This document shows, piece after piece, positions 1 through 8,069 of a stretch of 64,000 nt of DNA. The notes beneath the pieces were generated by a model. That model saw only the letters and a program-made list of their open reading frames with translations. It made no database searches and had not been told where the DNA came from. Numbering within the stretch: the stretch's first letter is position 1; each line of letters starts with the position of its first letter. Source of the DNA: Lujinxingia vulgaris (lineage in GTDB: Bacteria; Myxococcota_A; Bradymonadia; Bradymonadales; Bradymonadaceae); contig NZ_VOSM01000002.1 of the NCBI RefSeq assembly GCF_007997015.1, forward strand, positions 1-64,000. Direction: 5' to 3'. The position numbers and the translations under genes are program-made.

Positions 1-73
1 AACTCGGAAGTTAAGCTCTCCAGCGCCGATGGTACTGCGACCGAGAGGTCGTGGGAGAGTAGGTCGCTGCCAA
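1..73 (+). rRNA. rrf: 5S ribosomal RNA, 3' part
   Basis: The sequence from the first base matches the 3' two-thirds of a bacterial 5S rRNA, with the typical loop and helix segments 'aactcggaagttaagc' and 'gtgggagagtaggtcgctgcc'. The 5' part, roughly 40 bases, lies outside the window, so this is the end of a probable rRNA operon on the plus strand. The exact 3' end, around 70-75, cannot be fixed without the 5' strand of helix I. Confidence 0.93.
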
Positions 74-90
74 CCCTTTATTTAAAAAGC

Positions 91-130
91 CCGCCCCGTT
101 CTGCGTAAGTAGAGCGGGGCGGTTTTTTTT
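91..130 (+). terminator. Rho-independent terminator after the rRNA operon
   Basis: An 8-bp GC-only stem (ccgccccg at 91-98 pairing with cggggcgg at 115-122) is followed by eight T residues at 123-130, then a second T stretch. It lies just downstream of the 5S rRNA. Confidence 0.9.
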
Positions 131-287
131 TGTTTTTTGGTCAGGGGAGAGCGGTGGGGATTGGGGGGAGAGCGGGCTGATGCTTACGCGCCGCGTCATC
201 GATCGTGGCTGGTCGGGGCAGATTGAGCTGAGTATGCTTCGGCCGGGAGTGGTCTGAGGCGGCGTATCTAAACAGCAGGAGCGTGCG

Positions 288-1532
288 ATGGGTGATGAGA
301 CTACGGAAGGCGGTCGGCTGGTGAGTTTTTCGGAGGTTGAGGCTGCCCGGGCGCGGGTGCGCAGCTATATTCCTAACTCTCCGTGTGCGCACAGCGAGGC
401 GTTCAGCGCGCAGTTCGGGTGTAAGCTCTACCTGAAGCTGGAGAATATGCTGCGTACCGGTAGTTTTAAGGAGCGAGGGGCCTGCAATAAGTTGCTGCAG
501 CTCAGCGACGAGGAGAAGAAACGGGGGATCATTGCGGCTTCTGCGGGAAATCACGCTCAGGCCGTGGCCCTGTATGCGACGACTTTTGGCATCGACTCTA
601 AGATTGTGATGCCGGAGGGGACGCCGCTGGTGAAGATCTCGCGTACGCGGGGATTTGGCGGGCAGGTGGTGCTTCACGGCACAAATTTTGATGCGGCGTA
701 TGCGCATGCGATGGAGCTTGCGGAGGCTGAAGGGCGCATCTTCATCCATCCTTTTGATGACCCTGCCATCATCGCCGGCCAGGGGACCGTGGGCCTGGAG
801 TTGCTGGAGCAGAATCCGTATATCGACACGGTTGTGGTGCCGATCGGTGGCGGTGGGCTAGCCTCGGGGATAGCCATTGCCATCAAGGAGACCAATCCCA
901 AGGTTCGGGTGATCGGTGTCGAGGCGGAAGTGCTGGCCGGCATGAAGGCCTCGATTGCGAAGAAGTCGGTTGTTGAGCTGCCGCCGGCGACCACGATCTG
1001 CGATGGGATCGCGGTACGACGGGTTGGTGATCTGGCGTTTTCGACGCTCTCCCACTACCTCGATGATGTGGTGACGGTGAGTGAGGAGGAGGTCGCCAGT
1101 GCCATTCTCGTGCTGTTGGAGCAGGAGAAGATGGTGGTGGAGGGTGCGGCCGCGGCAACGATTGCGGCGCTTACTGCCAGAAAGATTCCCAACGTGGAGG
1201 GGCGCCGGGTTTGTGCGATTATCAGTGGCGGGAACATCGATGTGAACGTGATCGCGCGCATCATCGAGCGGGGGCTTGCGGCGTCGGGGAGAATATATCG
1301 GCTGGATTTGCAGTTGGCCGATACGCCAGGGGCGCTGGCGCAGGTGCTCGGGCAGATCGCTCGACTGCGGGCGAATGTGCTGGAGATTCATCATAATCGC
1401 ACCTTCGCCGACGGGGCCCCTTTAGGTATGACCAATGTGGAGCTAAAGTTAGAGACGCGTGGTGTCGAGCATATCGAAGAGCTGCGCGCTGAGATGAAGG
1501 CGACCGGTTACAGGATTCTCGACCACCTCTGA
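288..1532 (+). CDS. ilvA: Threonine ammonia-lyase with C-terminal ACT domain
   Basis: This 414-aa protein is a PLP-dependent threonine (serine) deaminase, converting L-threonine to 2-oxobutanoate and ammonia, the first step toward isoleucine. The PLP lysine is K61 in 'GSFKERGA'; the substrate loop 'SAGNHAQ' and the phosphate-binding glycine loop 'GGGGLASG' are both present. The last ~75 residues form one ACT-type regulatory domain ('RLDLQLADTPGALAQVL'). That makes it the ~400-residue single-ACT form, shorter than the ~510-residue E. coli IlvA with two ACT-like modules. An AGGAG ribosome site precedes the ATG. Biosynthetic versus catabolic use cannot be told from sequence alone; isoleucine feedback is plausible because of the ACT domain. 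Confidence 0.93.
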   Translation: MGDETTEGGRLVSFSEVEAARARVRSYIPNSPCAHSEAFSAQFGCKLYLKLENMLRTGSFKERGACNKLLQLSDEEKKRGIIAASAGNHAQAVALYATTFGIDSKIVMPEGTPLVKISRTRGFGGQVVLHGTNFDAAYAHAMELAEAEGRIFIHPFDDPAIIAGQGTVGLELLEQNPYIDTVVVPIGGGGLASGIAIAIKETNPKVRVIGVEAEVLAGMKASIAKKSVVELPPATTICDGIAVRRVGDLAFSTLSHYLDDVVTVSEEEVASAILVLLEQEKMVVEGAAAATIAALTARKIPNVEGRRVCAIISGGNIDVNVIARIIERGLAASGRIYRLDLQLADTPGALAQVLGQIARLRANVLEIHHNRTFADGAPLGMTNVELKLETRGVEHIEELRAEMKATGYRILDHL

Positions 1533-1589
1533 GGTCGGGGAGACCGGCGCGTAAGCAGGGCGCTCGAAGCGGAGCGCAGGGAGAAGGGT

Positions 1590-2252
1590 TTGAGAAGAGA
1601 TGCAAAACGACAGGGTGTGTTGACGGTTGGGCTGATGATTGTGGCCGGTCTGGCTGCGTTTGCGGGGTGCAAAGGGGAGCCGGCCGCTGACCCGGGTGTG
1701 CAGGGGGTGGAGGCTCAGGCGCAGGGAGCGGAGCCGGACCAGGAGGAGCCGACCGGGGCGGCGACCTCTGGCGAGGTTGAGGAGCGAAAGCATTATTATT
1801 CGCCCTACTATTTGACGTTGACGGGGGGAGACTTTGTGTTCCGGACCGTGACGTTTCAGGATGTGGGGATGAAGCAGCCTGAGCCCGGGCCAATGGCGCC
1901 GGAGGTGTTGGAGACGATCGCGCATTCTCTGGCCGAGAAGTTCACCGAGCATGAGGGGTTGACCTTTAGCTCGCAGGTCTTTGTCGATCGGGCGTTGGAG
2001 GATCCGAACAACCACCTCTTCTGCGAGTCGGAGCACCTTTATGTGGCGCTCTGGCGCGGGTATTCGCCGGACCGCTGGGGATACTCTTTGTGGTCGGGCT
2101 GTGCGGAGGAGCATCAGTTTGCCTGGGAGGAAGTGCTCGACCCGGTGGGGGTGGATAAGGATGTGAAAGGGTCGGTGGAGTACCTGACCGAGAGCATTGC
2201 GGAGAGCGTGAGCAAGGCCTCGGAGGCGAAGTGTTTTCTGGCCAACTGCTGA
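1590..2252 (+). CDS. Hypothetical lipoprotein
   Basis: The 220-aa product begins with a basic n-region, a hydrophobic segment and a lipobox (LAAFAGC), so it should be a lipid-anchored envelope protein. A low-complexity Gln/Glu/Ala/Pro linker follows, then a compact globular region of ~150 residues with several aromatic residues and four cysteines ('HLFCESEHLY', 'WSGCAEEH', terminal 'KCFLANC') that could pair as disulfides. I recognise no family. The start is taken as TTG at 1590, because this keeps the full signal peptide and a purine-rich site (gggagaag) lies just upstream. The next in-frame ATG, at 1633, would remove the positive n-region. It sits between ilvA and an SDR gene on the same strand. 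Confidence 0.75.
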   Translation: MRRDAKRQGVLTVGLMIVAGLAAFAGCKGEPAADPGVQGVEAQAQGAEPDQEEPTGAATSGEVEERKHYYSPYYLTLTGGDFVFRTVTFQDVGMKQPEPGPMAPEVLETIAHSLAEKFTEHEGLTFSSQVFVDRALEDPNNHLFCESEHLYVALWRGYSPDRWGYSLWSGCAEEHQFAWEEVLDPVGVDKDVKGSVEYLTESIAESVSKASEAKCFLANC

Positions 2253-2277
2253 AGGGTTGCAAGGTGGGGGGATCGCG

Positions 2278-3063
2278 ATGAGTGTGTTTCGCGCGGGGCT
2301 ATTTGCGGGAACGGTCGTCGTGATCACCGGCGGGGGGACGGGGATTGGTCGGGCGCTGGCCCTGGCCTTTGGTGAGCTGGGGGCGAGGGTGGTGATTGCC
2401 GCCCGGCGCGAGGGTCCGCTTCGGGAGGTGGTTGAGACGATCGAGGAAGGTGGGGGACGCGCGCGTTTCTACACGCTGGATGTTCGCGATGAAGCTCGGG
2501 TAGAGGCGGTCATCGGGCAGATCTGGGAGGAGGTTGGCCCGGTGGATGTGCTGGTGAACAACGCCGGGGGCAATTTTGTAAGCCCTGCGGCGGCGATGAG
2601 CGTGGGTGGGTTTAAGACGGTGCTGGACATCAATCTGGTGGGGAGCTTTCTGATGAGTCAGGCGGTGGGGCGGCGCTGGCTTGAGGCAGGACGCGGAGGG
2701 AGCATCATCAACATGAGCGCGACCAACGCTGAGTCGGGCTCACCGCTGATGGTCCACTCCGGGGCGAGTAAGGCGGGGATCAACAGTTTGACGCAGACGC
2801 TGGCGGTGGAGTGGGGCGGGGCCGGTGTGCGTGTGAACGCGGTGCTTCCCGGACCGGTGCGTACTGAAGGAAGCGATGAGCGGCTGTGGACGGATGAGAA
2901 GGTCGTAAAACGTCTGGAGGATGGGATTCCGCTTGGGCGCTTTGCGCAGCCGGAGGATGTGGTGGGCGTGGTGATGTTTCTGGCGTCGGAGGCCGGAGCG
3001 TTTTTGACGGGGTCTTTGATTGCGGTCGATGGTGGGGAGCGTCTGCGGAGGTTGATCTTTTGA
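2278..3063 (+). CDS. SDR oxidoreductase, 2,4-dienoyl-CoA reductase-like
   Basis: A 261-aa Rossmann-fold short-chain dehydrogenase. The NAD(P) motif TGGGTGIG is at 17-24 and 'NNAGG' at 94-98. The usual catalytic YxxxK is SxxxK here (S161, K165 in 'HSGASKAG'). This replacement is known in the mitochondrial and peroxisomal 2,4-dienoyl-CoA reductases, whose active site uses other residues, and the downstream 'LAVEWGGAGVRVNAV..GP' fits the same group. The likely role is therefore reducing 2,4-dienoyl-CoA during unsaturated fatty-acid beta-oxidation, but the substrate is inferred. ATG 2278, preceded by AGGTGGGGG, is preferred over an upstream TTG at 2257. Its stop overlaps the next start by 4 nt (TTGA). 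Confidence 0.85.
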   Translation: MSVFRAGLFAGTVVVITGGGTGIGRALALAFGELGARVVIAARREGPLREVVETIEEGGGRARFYTLDVRDEARVEAVIGQIWEEVGPVDVLVNNAGGNFVSPAAAMSVGGFKTVLDINLVGSFLMSQAVGRRWLEAGRGGSIINMSATNAESGSPLMVHSGASKAGINSLTQTLAVEWGGAGVRVNAVLPGPVRTEGSDERLWTDEKVVKRLEDGIPLGRFAQPEDVVGVVMFLASEAGAFLTGSLIAVDGGERLRRLIF

Positions 3064-3998
3064 GTGAGGGCGAGAGGGTGTGGACGCGTTTGTATCCGGC
3101 AATGGTCTCGGTGTTGGGCGGAGTGGGATTGGGGCTGGCTCTGACGTATCTGGTCGGGGCGTGGCTTTCGGCGCAGCCCGGCTGGGAGTTGTGGGCAGAC
3201 TTCTTTCGACCGAAGGCGATGGGCCTGATGCTGGTGCCCTACGTCTTTCTGCTCGCTCATCTCTTGCTGCGGGTGCACGTGGGGCATTTTTTGCTGTCGC
3301 GCGGGGAGATTGAGGCGGCTGAGCGTTATGCGAGCCGGCGTGCGCGCCCCTCGGTGTTGCGGAGTCGGCGGGAGGCTGCGAATCAGCGGGGAGTGTGGGC
3401 GCGGGCGCTGGTGCGGCAGGGGCGATACGATGAGGCCCGTCAGGTGCTCACGGAGGGGGTGAGGTTTGCGCCGGGCTATTATGAGGCGGAGCTTCGCCGC
3501 TGGATGATCGAGGTGGCGTTGCGGGAGGATGATCGGGAGGCGGTGCTCGAGCAGTTCGGGCTTCTGGGCGATGATCTGGGCAAGGGACATCGTCAGGCGG
3601 CGCTTCGCGCGTGTCGGGCGGAGCTGGCGCTGCGCCAGGGGGATATGAAGGGCTATGAAGAGGAGATGACCCGCTCGTTGTGGGCCGATCCCGGGCATCC
3701 GCGGGCGGGGGTTACGCGGACGCTGGCGATGGTGGAGTTCGCGGGAAAGGCGGCCGAGCGCAGCGATGCGCTGGCGATGCTTGCGCTTGTCGAGGGGCGA
3801 GTTGGCGACGAGATTCCAGCGCGTAGGAGTGAGTTGGCCGCGTTGCGCGCCTGGTTGCTGGCGGCGGAGGGGCGCGAGGAGGAGGCGCACGACGCGCTGG
3901 AGGAGTCGTTGTCTGGTCCGCAGGACGGCTGGTCGAGGCAGGTGATTGAGAGCGTACGCGCGGAGATCGCGGCGCCTGAGGTCGTGACGCCTGAGTAA
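3060..3998 (+). CDS. Membrane-anchored TPR-like protein
   Basis: The 312-aa product has two N-terminal transmembrane segments (about residues 12-35 and 52-72). An Arg/Glu-rich helical domain follows with tetratricopeptide-like helix pairs ('GVWARALVRQGRYDEARQVL' and 'LAALRAWLLAAEGREEEAH'). Such proteins usually serve as scaffolds at the inner membrane; no specific partner can be named. The TTG start overlaps the stop of the SDR gene (TTGA), so the two are probably translationally coupled. I recognise no named family. Confidence 0.75.
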   Translation: MSEGERVWTRLYPAMVSVLGGVGLGLALTYLVGAWLSAQPGWELWADFFRPKAMGLMLVPYVFLLAHLLLRVHVGHFLLSRGEIEAAERYASRRARPSVLRSRREAANQRGVWARALVRQGRYDEARQVLTEGVRFAPGYYEAELRRWMIEVALREDDREAVLEQFGLLGDDLGKGHRQAALRACRAELALRQGDMKGYEEEMTRSLWADPGHPRAGVTRTLAMVEFAGKAAERSDALAMLALVEGRVGDEIPARRSELAALRAWLLAAEGREEEAHDALEESLSGPQDGWSRQVIESVRAEIAAPEVVTPE

Positions 3999-4047
3999 GC
4001 GCAGCAGACCGCTGAGGACGGGGCAGCCGTAGCGGTCGAGGTGCGAG

Positions 4048-4551
4048 ATGCGGGTACGCAGGGACTGTCGGGTGGGCCTGGCCTATAAGGTATGCGATGG
4101 GCGCGGTGAGCTGATCGAGGAGGTCAGTCGCTTTCAGCCCCGCTATTACATTCACGGCTACGAGCAGATTTTACCGGCGCTGGAGCGTTCGCTGAGCGGA
4201 CTTCATTGTGGGGAGCGCTTCTGCGTGACGTTGAGTCCGGCGCAGGCGTTTGGGCCATACGATGAGCGTCTGTGCCAGCGGGTGGCGCGGTGGCGTTTTC
4301 CGGCGGACGTGATGCTTGTGGAGGGGGCACGCCTGGAGCTCGGGATCGACGATCACGGGCTGGGGATTGCGGCGGGAGCGGTGATGTTCTGCATCAAAGA
4401 GGTAGGGGCGGAGGAGGTTGTGGTCGACGGCAATCACCCGCTTGCCGGCAAGGACCTCATCTTTGATGGGGAGATTGTGGAGGTGCGGCGGGCGACCTTC
4501 CGTGAGTTGGAGGCGATGGGGCCACCGCCGGGGGCGCGTCTGCGTCTTTAG
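4048..4551 (+). CDS. SlyD-like FKBP-type peptidyl-prolyl isomerase
   Basis: The 167-aa protein has the SlyD layout, with an FKBP half split by an insert-in-flap chaperone domain. Signature stretches are 'FQPRYYIHGYEQILPALERSL' style (residues 27-47), 'FCVTLSPAQAFGPYD', and the C-terminal 'VDGNHPLAGKDLIFDGEI', which matches the conserved VDGNHPLAGK of SlyD and FkpB proteins. It should catalyse prolyl cis-trans isomerisation and assist folding in the cytoplasm, as no signal peptide is present. The His-rich nickel-binding tail of E. coli SlyD is absent. It lies 50 bp after the TPR gene and converges with the gene at 4568. Confidence 0.88.
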   Translation: MRVRRDCRVGLAYKVCDGRGELIEEVSRFQPRYYIHGYEQILPALERSLSGLHCGERFCVTLSPAQAFGPYDERLCQRVARWRFPADVMLVEGARLELGIDDHGLGIAAGAVMFCIKEVGAEEVVVDGNHPLAGKDLIFDGEIVEVRRATFRELEAMGPPPGARLRL

Positions 4552-4567
4552 GAGCGCTGTCTGCTGT

Positions 4568-6157
4568 TTATGGCGCGATCGTCCATTGCAGGGGGGGCGG
4601 GCTGCTGAGCCCCGGGGTCTGCGCTGAGACGGGGCCTTCGGGGGTGAGGAGGAGGTCGGCGGTGTCGCTGAGGGATTGCTCAGAGAGCCAGATCGCCGGT
4701 GGGGTGGGGAGGTGTTGTGCGGCGGCGCGGTGGGCCAGGGCGGTGATGGCCAGTTGGGCGCGATCGGGACGAAACTCAAAGGCGACGAGCGCGCGGGAGA
4801 GGTCTTCGTGGAGGGTCCAGTGGCCCCTACGCTCGGGTACGAGGAGGGTGTTCTGGAAGCTCTCGACCAGGGGATTGCGAGAGGCGATCAGGGGAAGGAG
4901 GGAGATGGTGAGGCGTCCGGGGCGCAGGCCGCCCGCGGCACCCTGTGGGGGGAGGAGGTGTTGGAGAAGTGCGTCCCGGGTGGGGGCGACGGGGCTGACC
5001 TGCGGGGTCTGGGGCAGCCACTGGCCCAGGCTGTAGCGGGGCGCGTTGGCGTCGGGGCGGCCGATGATGAAGGGGTGCGCGTTGAGCGTGTCGCATTCCA
5101 GGGGGGCGTCGGAGCGCAGGGTGAGGTTGGGAGGTGACGTTCCGGGGGTGTCGGTGGCCAGGATGAGTTCGTAGGGGGTCTGCTCAAGGTCCTCTCGGAG
5201 CGCGGCGATCGCGGGTGTCTCCCACCAGTTTGAGGGGATGATAAAGCTCGCGCCGAGGTTTTGCTGGAGAAGGCCGCCGTTGCCGTAGCGAGGATCGTCG
5301 GGGTTGGAGTGGCCGAAGATCAGGGCGCGGATGCGCCTGGCGAGCTCATCGGCGTCGCGGGAGCGGCCCTCTTCCCAGGGATCGCCGCCCCGGTCGACGG
5401 GTTCGGCGAAGATGGCGATAAGCTGCGAGGTTGCGCCAGGAGGAGCCAGGGCCGCCCGGGGCAGGGGGGCTTCGCCATAGTGGAGTGTCAGACGAAGTGA
5501 GGTGGGGGCGCTGATGAGGCTCTCGCAATCGTGAGGCAGGGCGTTGAGGCGAAGTCGGGGCGGTGATGCTGATGTGTCGAGTGTGGCGCGGACGGGGCCA
5601 TCGACGGTGATGCTCAGGGGGGCCTGCTCCCCCTGCAGGGTGAGGGCGGAAAGTGGCGCGTCGGCCAGGTCTTCGATGGCGTCGGTGCTGGCGAGGAGGT
5701 CGGCCGGGTAGGCCCGCAGGGGCAGGTCGGGAAGTTCGATGGACCAGTCGCCGCGGCTGAGGTCAGCCTGAAGGTCGAGGATGGCGAAGGGGGCGTTCTC
5801 CGCCATCCACCAGGTGGCCTGGTCGCCGTTATCGGCGCGGGCGGAGAGGGCCGTCCAGTCGCTAATGAGGAGCTGTTGGAACTCCCAGTGCTGCGGGGTG
5901 GGCGCGGGGGTGGGGGAAAAGGCGCTCCCACCGGGCAGGGTGAGCGTGGCGTCGCCGGCGAGCCGCCATTGCAGTTCGGGGGCGTCTTCGGCCCGGGGCC
6001 AGCGCGGAGCTTCTGCCAGGGGGGGAGCGGGAAGATCGATCGCGGGGTCGAGGGGAGGATCGACGTTTTGAGGCCAGAGCAGCAGGGCGGCCAGGGCCAA
6101 GAGGAGTAGCGCGGCCGCGGGAATCGCGATGCGGAGATATGGCGAGTAGTTGGCCAT
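4568..6157 (-). CDS. Hypothetical membrane-anchored protein
   Basis: This 529-aa product has one strong N-terminal transmembrane helix (about residues 8-28, 'IAIPAAALLLLALAALLLW'). A long Pro/Leu/Ala-rich region with Trp-containing segments follows. The rest should be periplasmic and looks like beta-rich modules, but no catalytic motif or known domain is evident. The central part ('SFIIPSNWWETPAIAALRED') and the spacing of short hydrophobic strands are compatible with a globular periplasmic domain. It converges with the SlyD-like gene, with only 16 bp between the stops. It may follow the DnaQ/GIY-YIG gene in one transcript, with a 174-bp gap. Confidence 0.72.
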   Translation of the reverse strand: MANYSPYLRIAIPAAALLLLALAALLLWPQNVDPPLDPAIDLPAPPLAEAPRWPRAEDAPELQWRLAGDATLTLPGGSAFSPTPAPTPQHWEFQQLLISDWTALSARADNGDQATWWMAENAPFAILDLQADLSRGDWSIELPDLPLRAYPADLLASTDAIEDLADAPLSALTLQGEQAPLSITVDGPVRATLDTSASPPRLRLNALPHDCESLISAPTSLRLTLHYGEAPLPRAALAPPGATSQLIAIFAEPVDRGGDPWEEGRSRDADELARRIRALIFGHSNPDDPRYGNGGLLQQNLGASFIIPSNWWETPAIAALREDLEQTPYELILATDTPGTSPPNLTLRSDAPLECDTLNAHPFIIGRPDANAPRYSLGQWLPQTPQVSPVAPTRDALLQHLLPPQGAAGGLRPGRLTISLLPLIASRNPLVESFQNTLLVPERRGHWTLHEDLSRALVAFEFRPDRAQLAITALAHRAAAQHLPTPPAIWLSEQSLSDTADLLLTPEGPVSAQTPGLSSPPPLQWTIAP

Positions 6158-6331
6158 GGGCGGGCCTGTGAGGTCCGTCGATGTGAACGAGCATGGTGGG
6201 TTTGCGCAGGCTCATATGGGAGCGCTGCGCGAGGCCGCCGGGGTTTTAGGCGGGTTATGGGGTTGTATGCGCAGTGAGGCGTATGCGCCAGAAATTGGGG
6301 GTGTTGTCGACGACCGGGGAGAGGCGAGGGA

Positions 6332-7975
6332 TCAGAAGAGGCTCCAGATCTCGCGCAGGGCGTCGCGCTCGTAGACGCGGGTCGGGGTGTGGAGTTGAAG
6401 GTGGGGGGCGCTGTCGAGGAGGCGTCGGATTTCGGTGGCGAGCACGCGCAGACGGTCGTGGGTGGGGCCGTCGAGCAGGGCCAGGCGTGTAAGCCAGGGG
6501 CGATCGGTGAGGGGAGAGACGGGGAGGTCGGCCGAGAGTGGGAGCGTTTCGCGGCGGGTGATGAGGGCCTCTCGGAGCTCGATGGTGCGCAGGATGTCGG
6601 GTTGGGCGGGGGGCGTCCAGATCAGGCGCGCGTCGGTGAGTTGACTGAGGATGCGGGCGCGGCGCAGCTGCCAGCTCAGCCGGCGCGCGCAGGATTGAAG
6701 GCGGCGGTAGATGGCGTCTTCGTCGAGGAGCGCGATGGGGTCGGCGTTGGTGTCTGCGTCGTCGTCGGTGTTGCTATCGGGGAGAGTGTCGTCTTTGTCT
6801 TCGGCGTCGGGCTCGGGGTCGGGAGGTGGCCAGAGTGAGGCGCCGGCGCGAAGCCAGGCTGTGAGCGGGCTGAAGGTGTGCGTGGTGAGGCGGTGATCGC
6901 GCGCGAAGCGCGCGCGGGCGCTTGAGGCGGCCTCGGTGGGCCAGGGCTCCTCCAGCGACCAGATGGCGCGGGCCTCGTGAAGAGCGCGAAGGGAGAAGAG
7001 CGGGCCGAAGCGGTGGTGTGAGTCGAGGTGCTCGGAGGGTTCGGCGTGGTGGTTTAAGAAGCGGGCGGGGCGCTCTCGGGGCAGAAGCGCCTGGTTGTAG
7101 GGCGGGGCGAGTGTTTTGATGGCGTCGACTTCAGCCAGGGCGGCCTCCAGCGCGGTGGCTTGAGGGTGGGTCTCGACCCGGGCGACCTGGGAGACGAGCT
7201 CCTGGCGAGCCTCACTGAGGCCGCGGCGGGTGCGGAAGTAGGAGTTGACCCGCGCGCGAAGATCGGTGGCTTTGCCGACGTAGAGGAGGTGGTTGCCGCG
7301 ATCGTAGAAGTGGTAGACGCCGGGGCTGGAGGGGAGGCTCAGGCGATGCTCGCGCGCGATGGCGTAGCGCGACGCGTTCTCAGTGGCGGTTTGTGAGGCG
7401 GGGGACTCCAGCCAGCGCTCGAGCTCATCGAGGGTTTCGACGTCGTGTTCTTCCCAGAGCATCTCGACGAGATGGCGCCAGATAAAGGCGGTGGCCGCGA
7501 CGTGTGCGGAGGCGCTGTGTTTGGAGTTTAAGCGGTGCCCGAAGAAGCCTGCGATGGCGGTCAGCCCGGCGCGGGGGATCTGCGGGAGGAGGCGTCGGGC
7601 GATGGCGTGGGTGCAGATCCAGCGCGCGTTGAGATCGGGGAGGGCATGCTGGAGGAAGCGGCGCTCGAAACGGGCATAATGGGCGATGATGAGGGGCCGC
7701 TCCCCCAGGCGTGATGCGATCTTCTCCCAGGCCTCATCTGGCGAGAGGGCGTCGGGCCGAGGCTCGTCGAGGCCATGCATCTTTCGGACGTGGCGCGTCA
7801 ACGCGGCGTCTTCCGGCAGCGTGAAGGTCCAGCATAAGGGCTCCGCGTCGCCGGGGTGCTGCATGGCGAGCTCCAGGGGATGCGCCTTCGGCGGTGAGCC
7901 GCCGGTGGTCTGCACGTCGAGCAGGGTGGCGTCGAGTTCCTGGAGGAGCGGGGTGGGGCGTTGTTTTGAGGTCAT
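6332..7975 (-). CDS. DnaQ-like exonuclease / GIY-YIG endonuclease fusion
   Basis: A 547-aa two-domain protein. Residues ~15-170 form a DEDDh (DnaQ/epsilon-like) exonuclease fold. Residues ~213-300 form a UvrC/Cho-type GIY-YIG nuclease, with 'SPGVYHFYD' (GVY 219-221), 'YVGKATDLRARVNSYF' and the downstream Glu and Asn (YNQ). This DnaQ+GIY-YIG architecture is known among Cho-like DNA-repair proteins. The GIY-YIG residues look intact. The exonuclease site is degenerate: DxE is D20-V-Q22, the second Asp position is Glu (E104 in HYARFERRFL), and the third is His (H158 in HSASAH). The ~250-residue C-terminal region contains an acidic insert rich in Asp and is otherwise unrecognised. It is divergent from the RCC1-repeat lipoprotein gene. 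Confidence 0.85.
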   Translation of the reverse strand: MTSKQRPTPLLQELDATLLDVQTTGGSPPKAHPLELAMQHPGDAEPLCWTFTLPEDAALTRHVRKMHGLDEPRPDALSPDEAWEKIASRLGERPLIIAHYARFERRFLQHALPDLNARWICTHAIARRLLPQIPRAGLTAIAGFFGHRLNSKHSASAHVAATAFIWRHLVEMLWEEHDVETLDELERWLESPASQTATENASRYAIAREHRLSLPSSPGVYHFYDRGNHLLYVGKATDLRARVNSYFRTRRGLSEARQELVSQVARVETHPQATALEAALAEVDAIKTLAPPYNQALLPRERPARFLNHHAEPSEHLDSHHRFGPLFSLRALHEARAIWSLEEPWPTEAASSARARFARDHRLTTHTFSPLTAWLRAGASLWPPPDPEPDAEDKDDTLPDSNTDDDADTNADPIALLDEDAIYRRLQSCARRLSWQLRRARILSQLTDARLIWTPPAQPDILRTIELREALITRRETLPLSADLPVSPLTDRPWLTRLALLDGPTHDRLRVLATEIRRLLDSAPHLQLHTPTRVYERDALREIWSLF

Positions 7976-8069
7976 CGGTGCTATGTTAACCTTCGCAACG
8001 TGATGATGTCAGCGCGTCCTCCCCGGTGGTGGCGAGGGCTGGCGGGCTTGTTCTGGACGTGAGGGTGTG

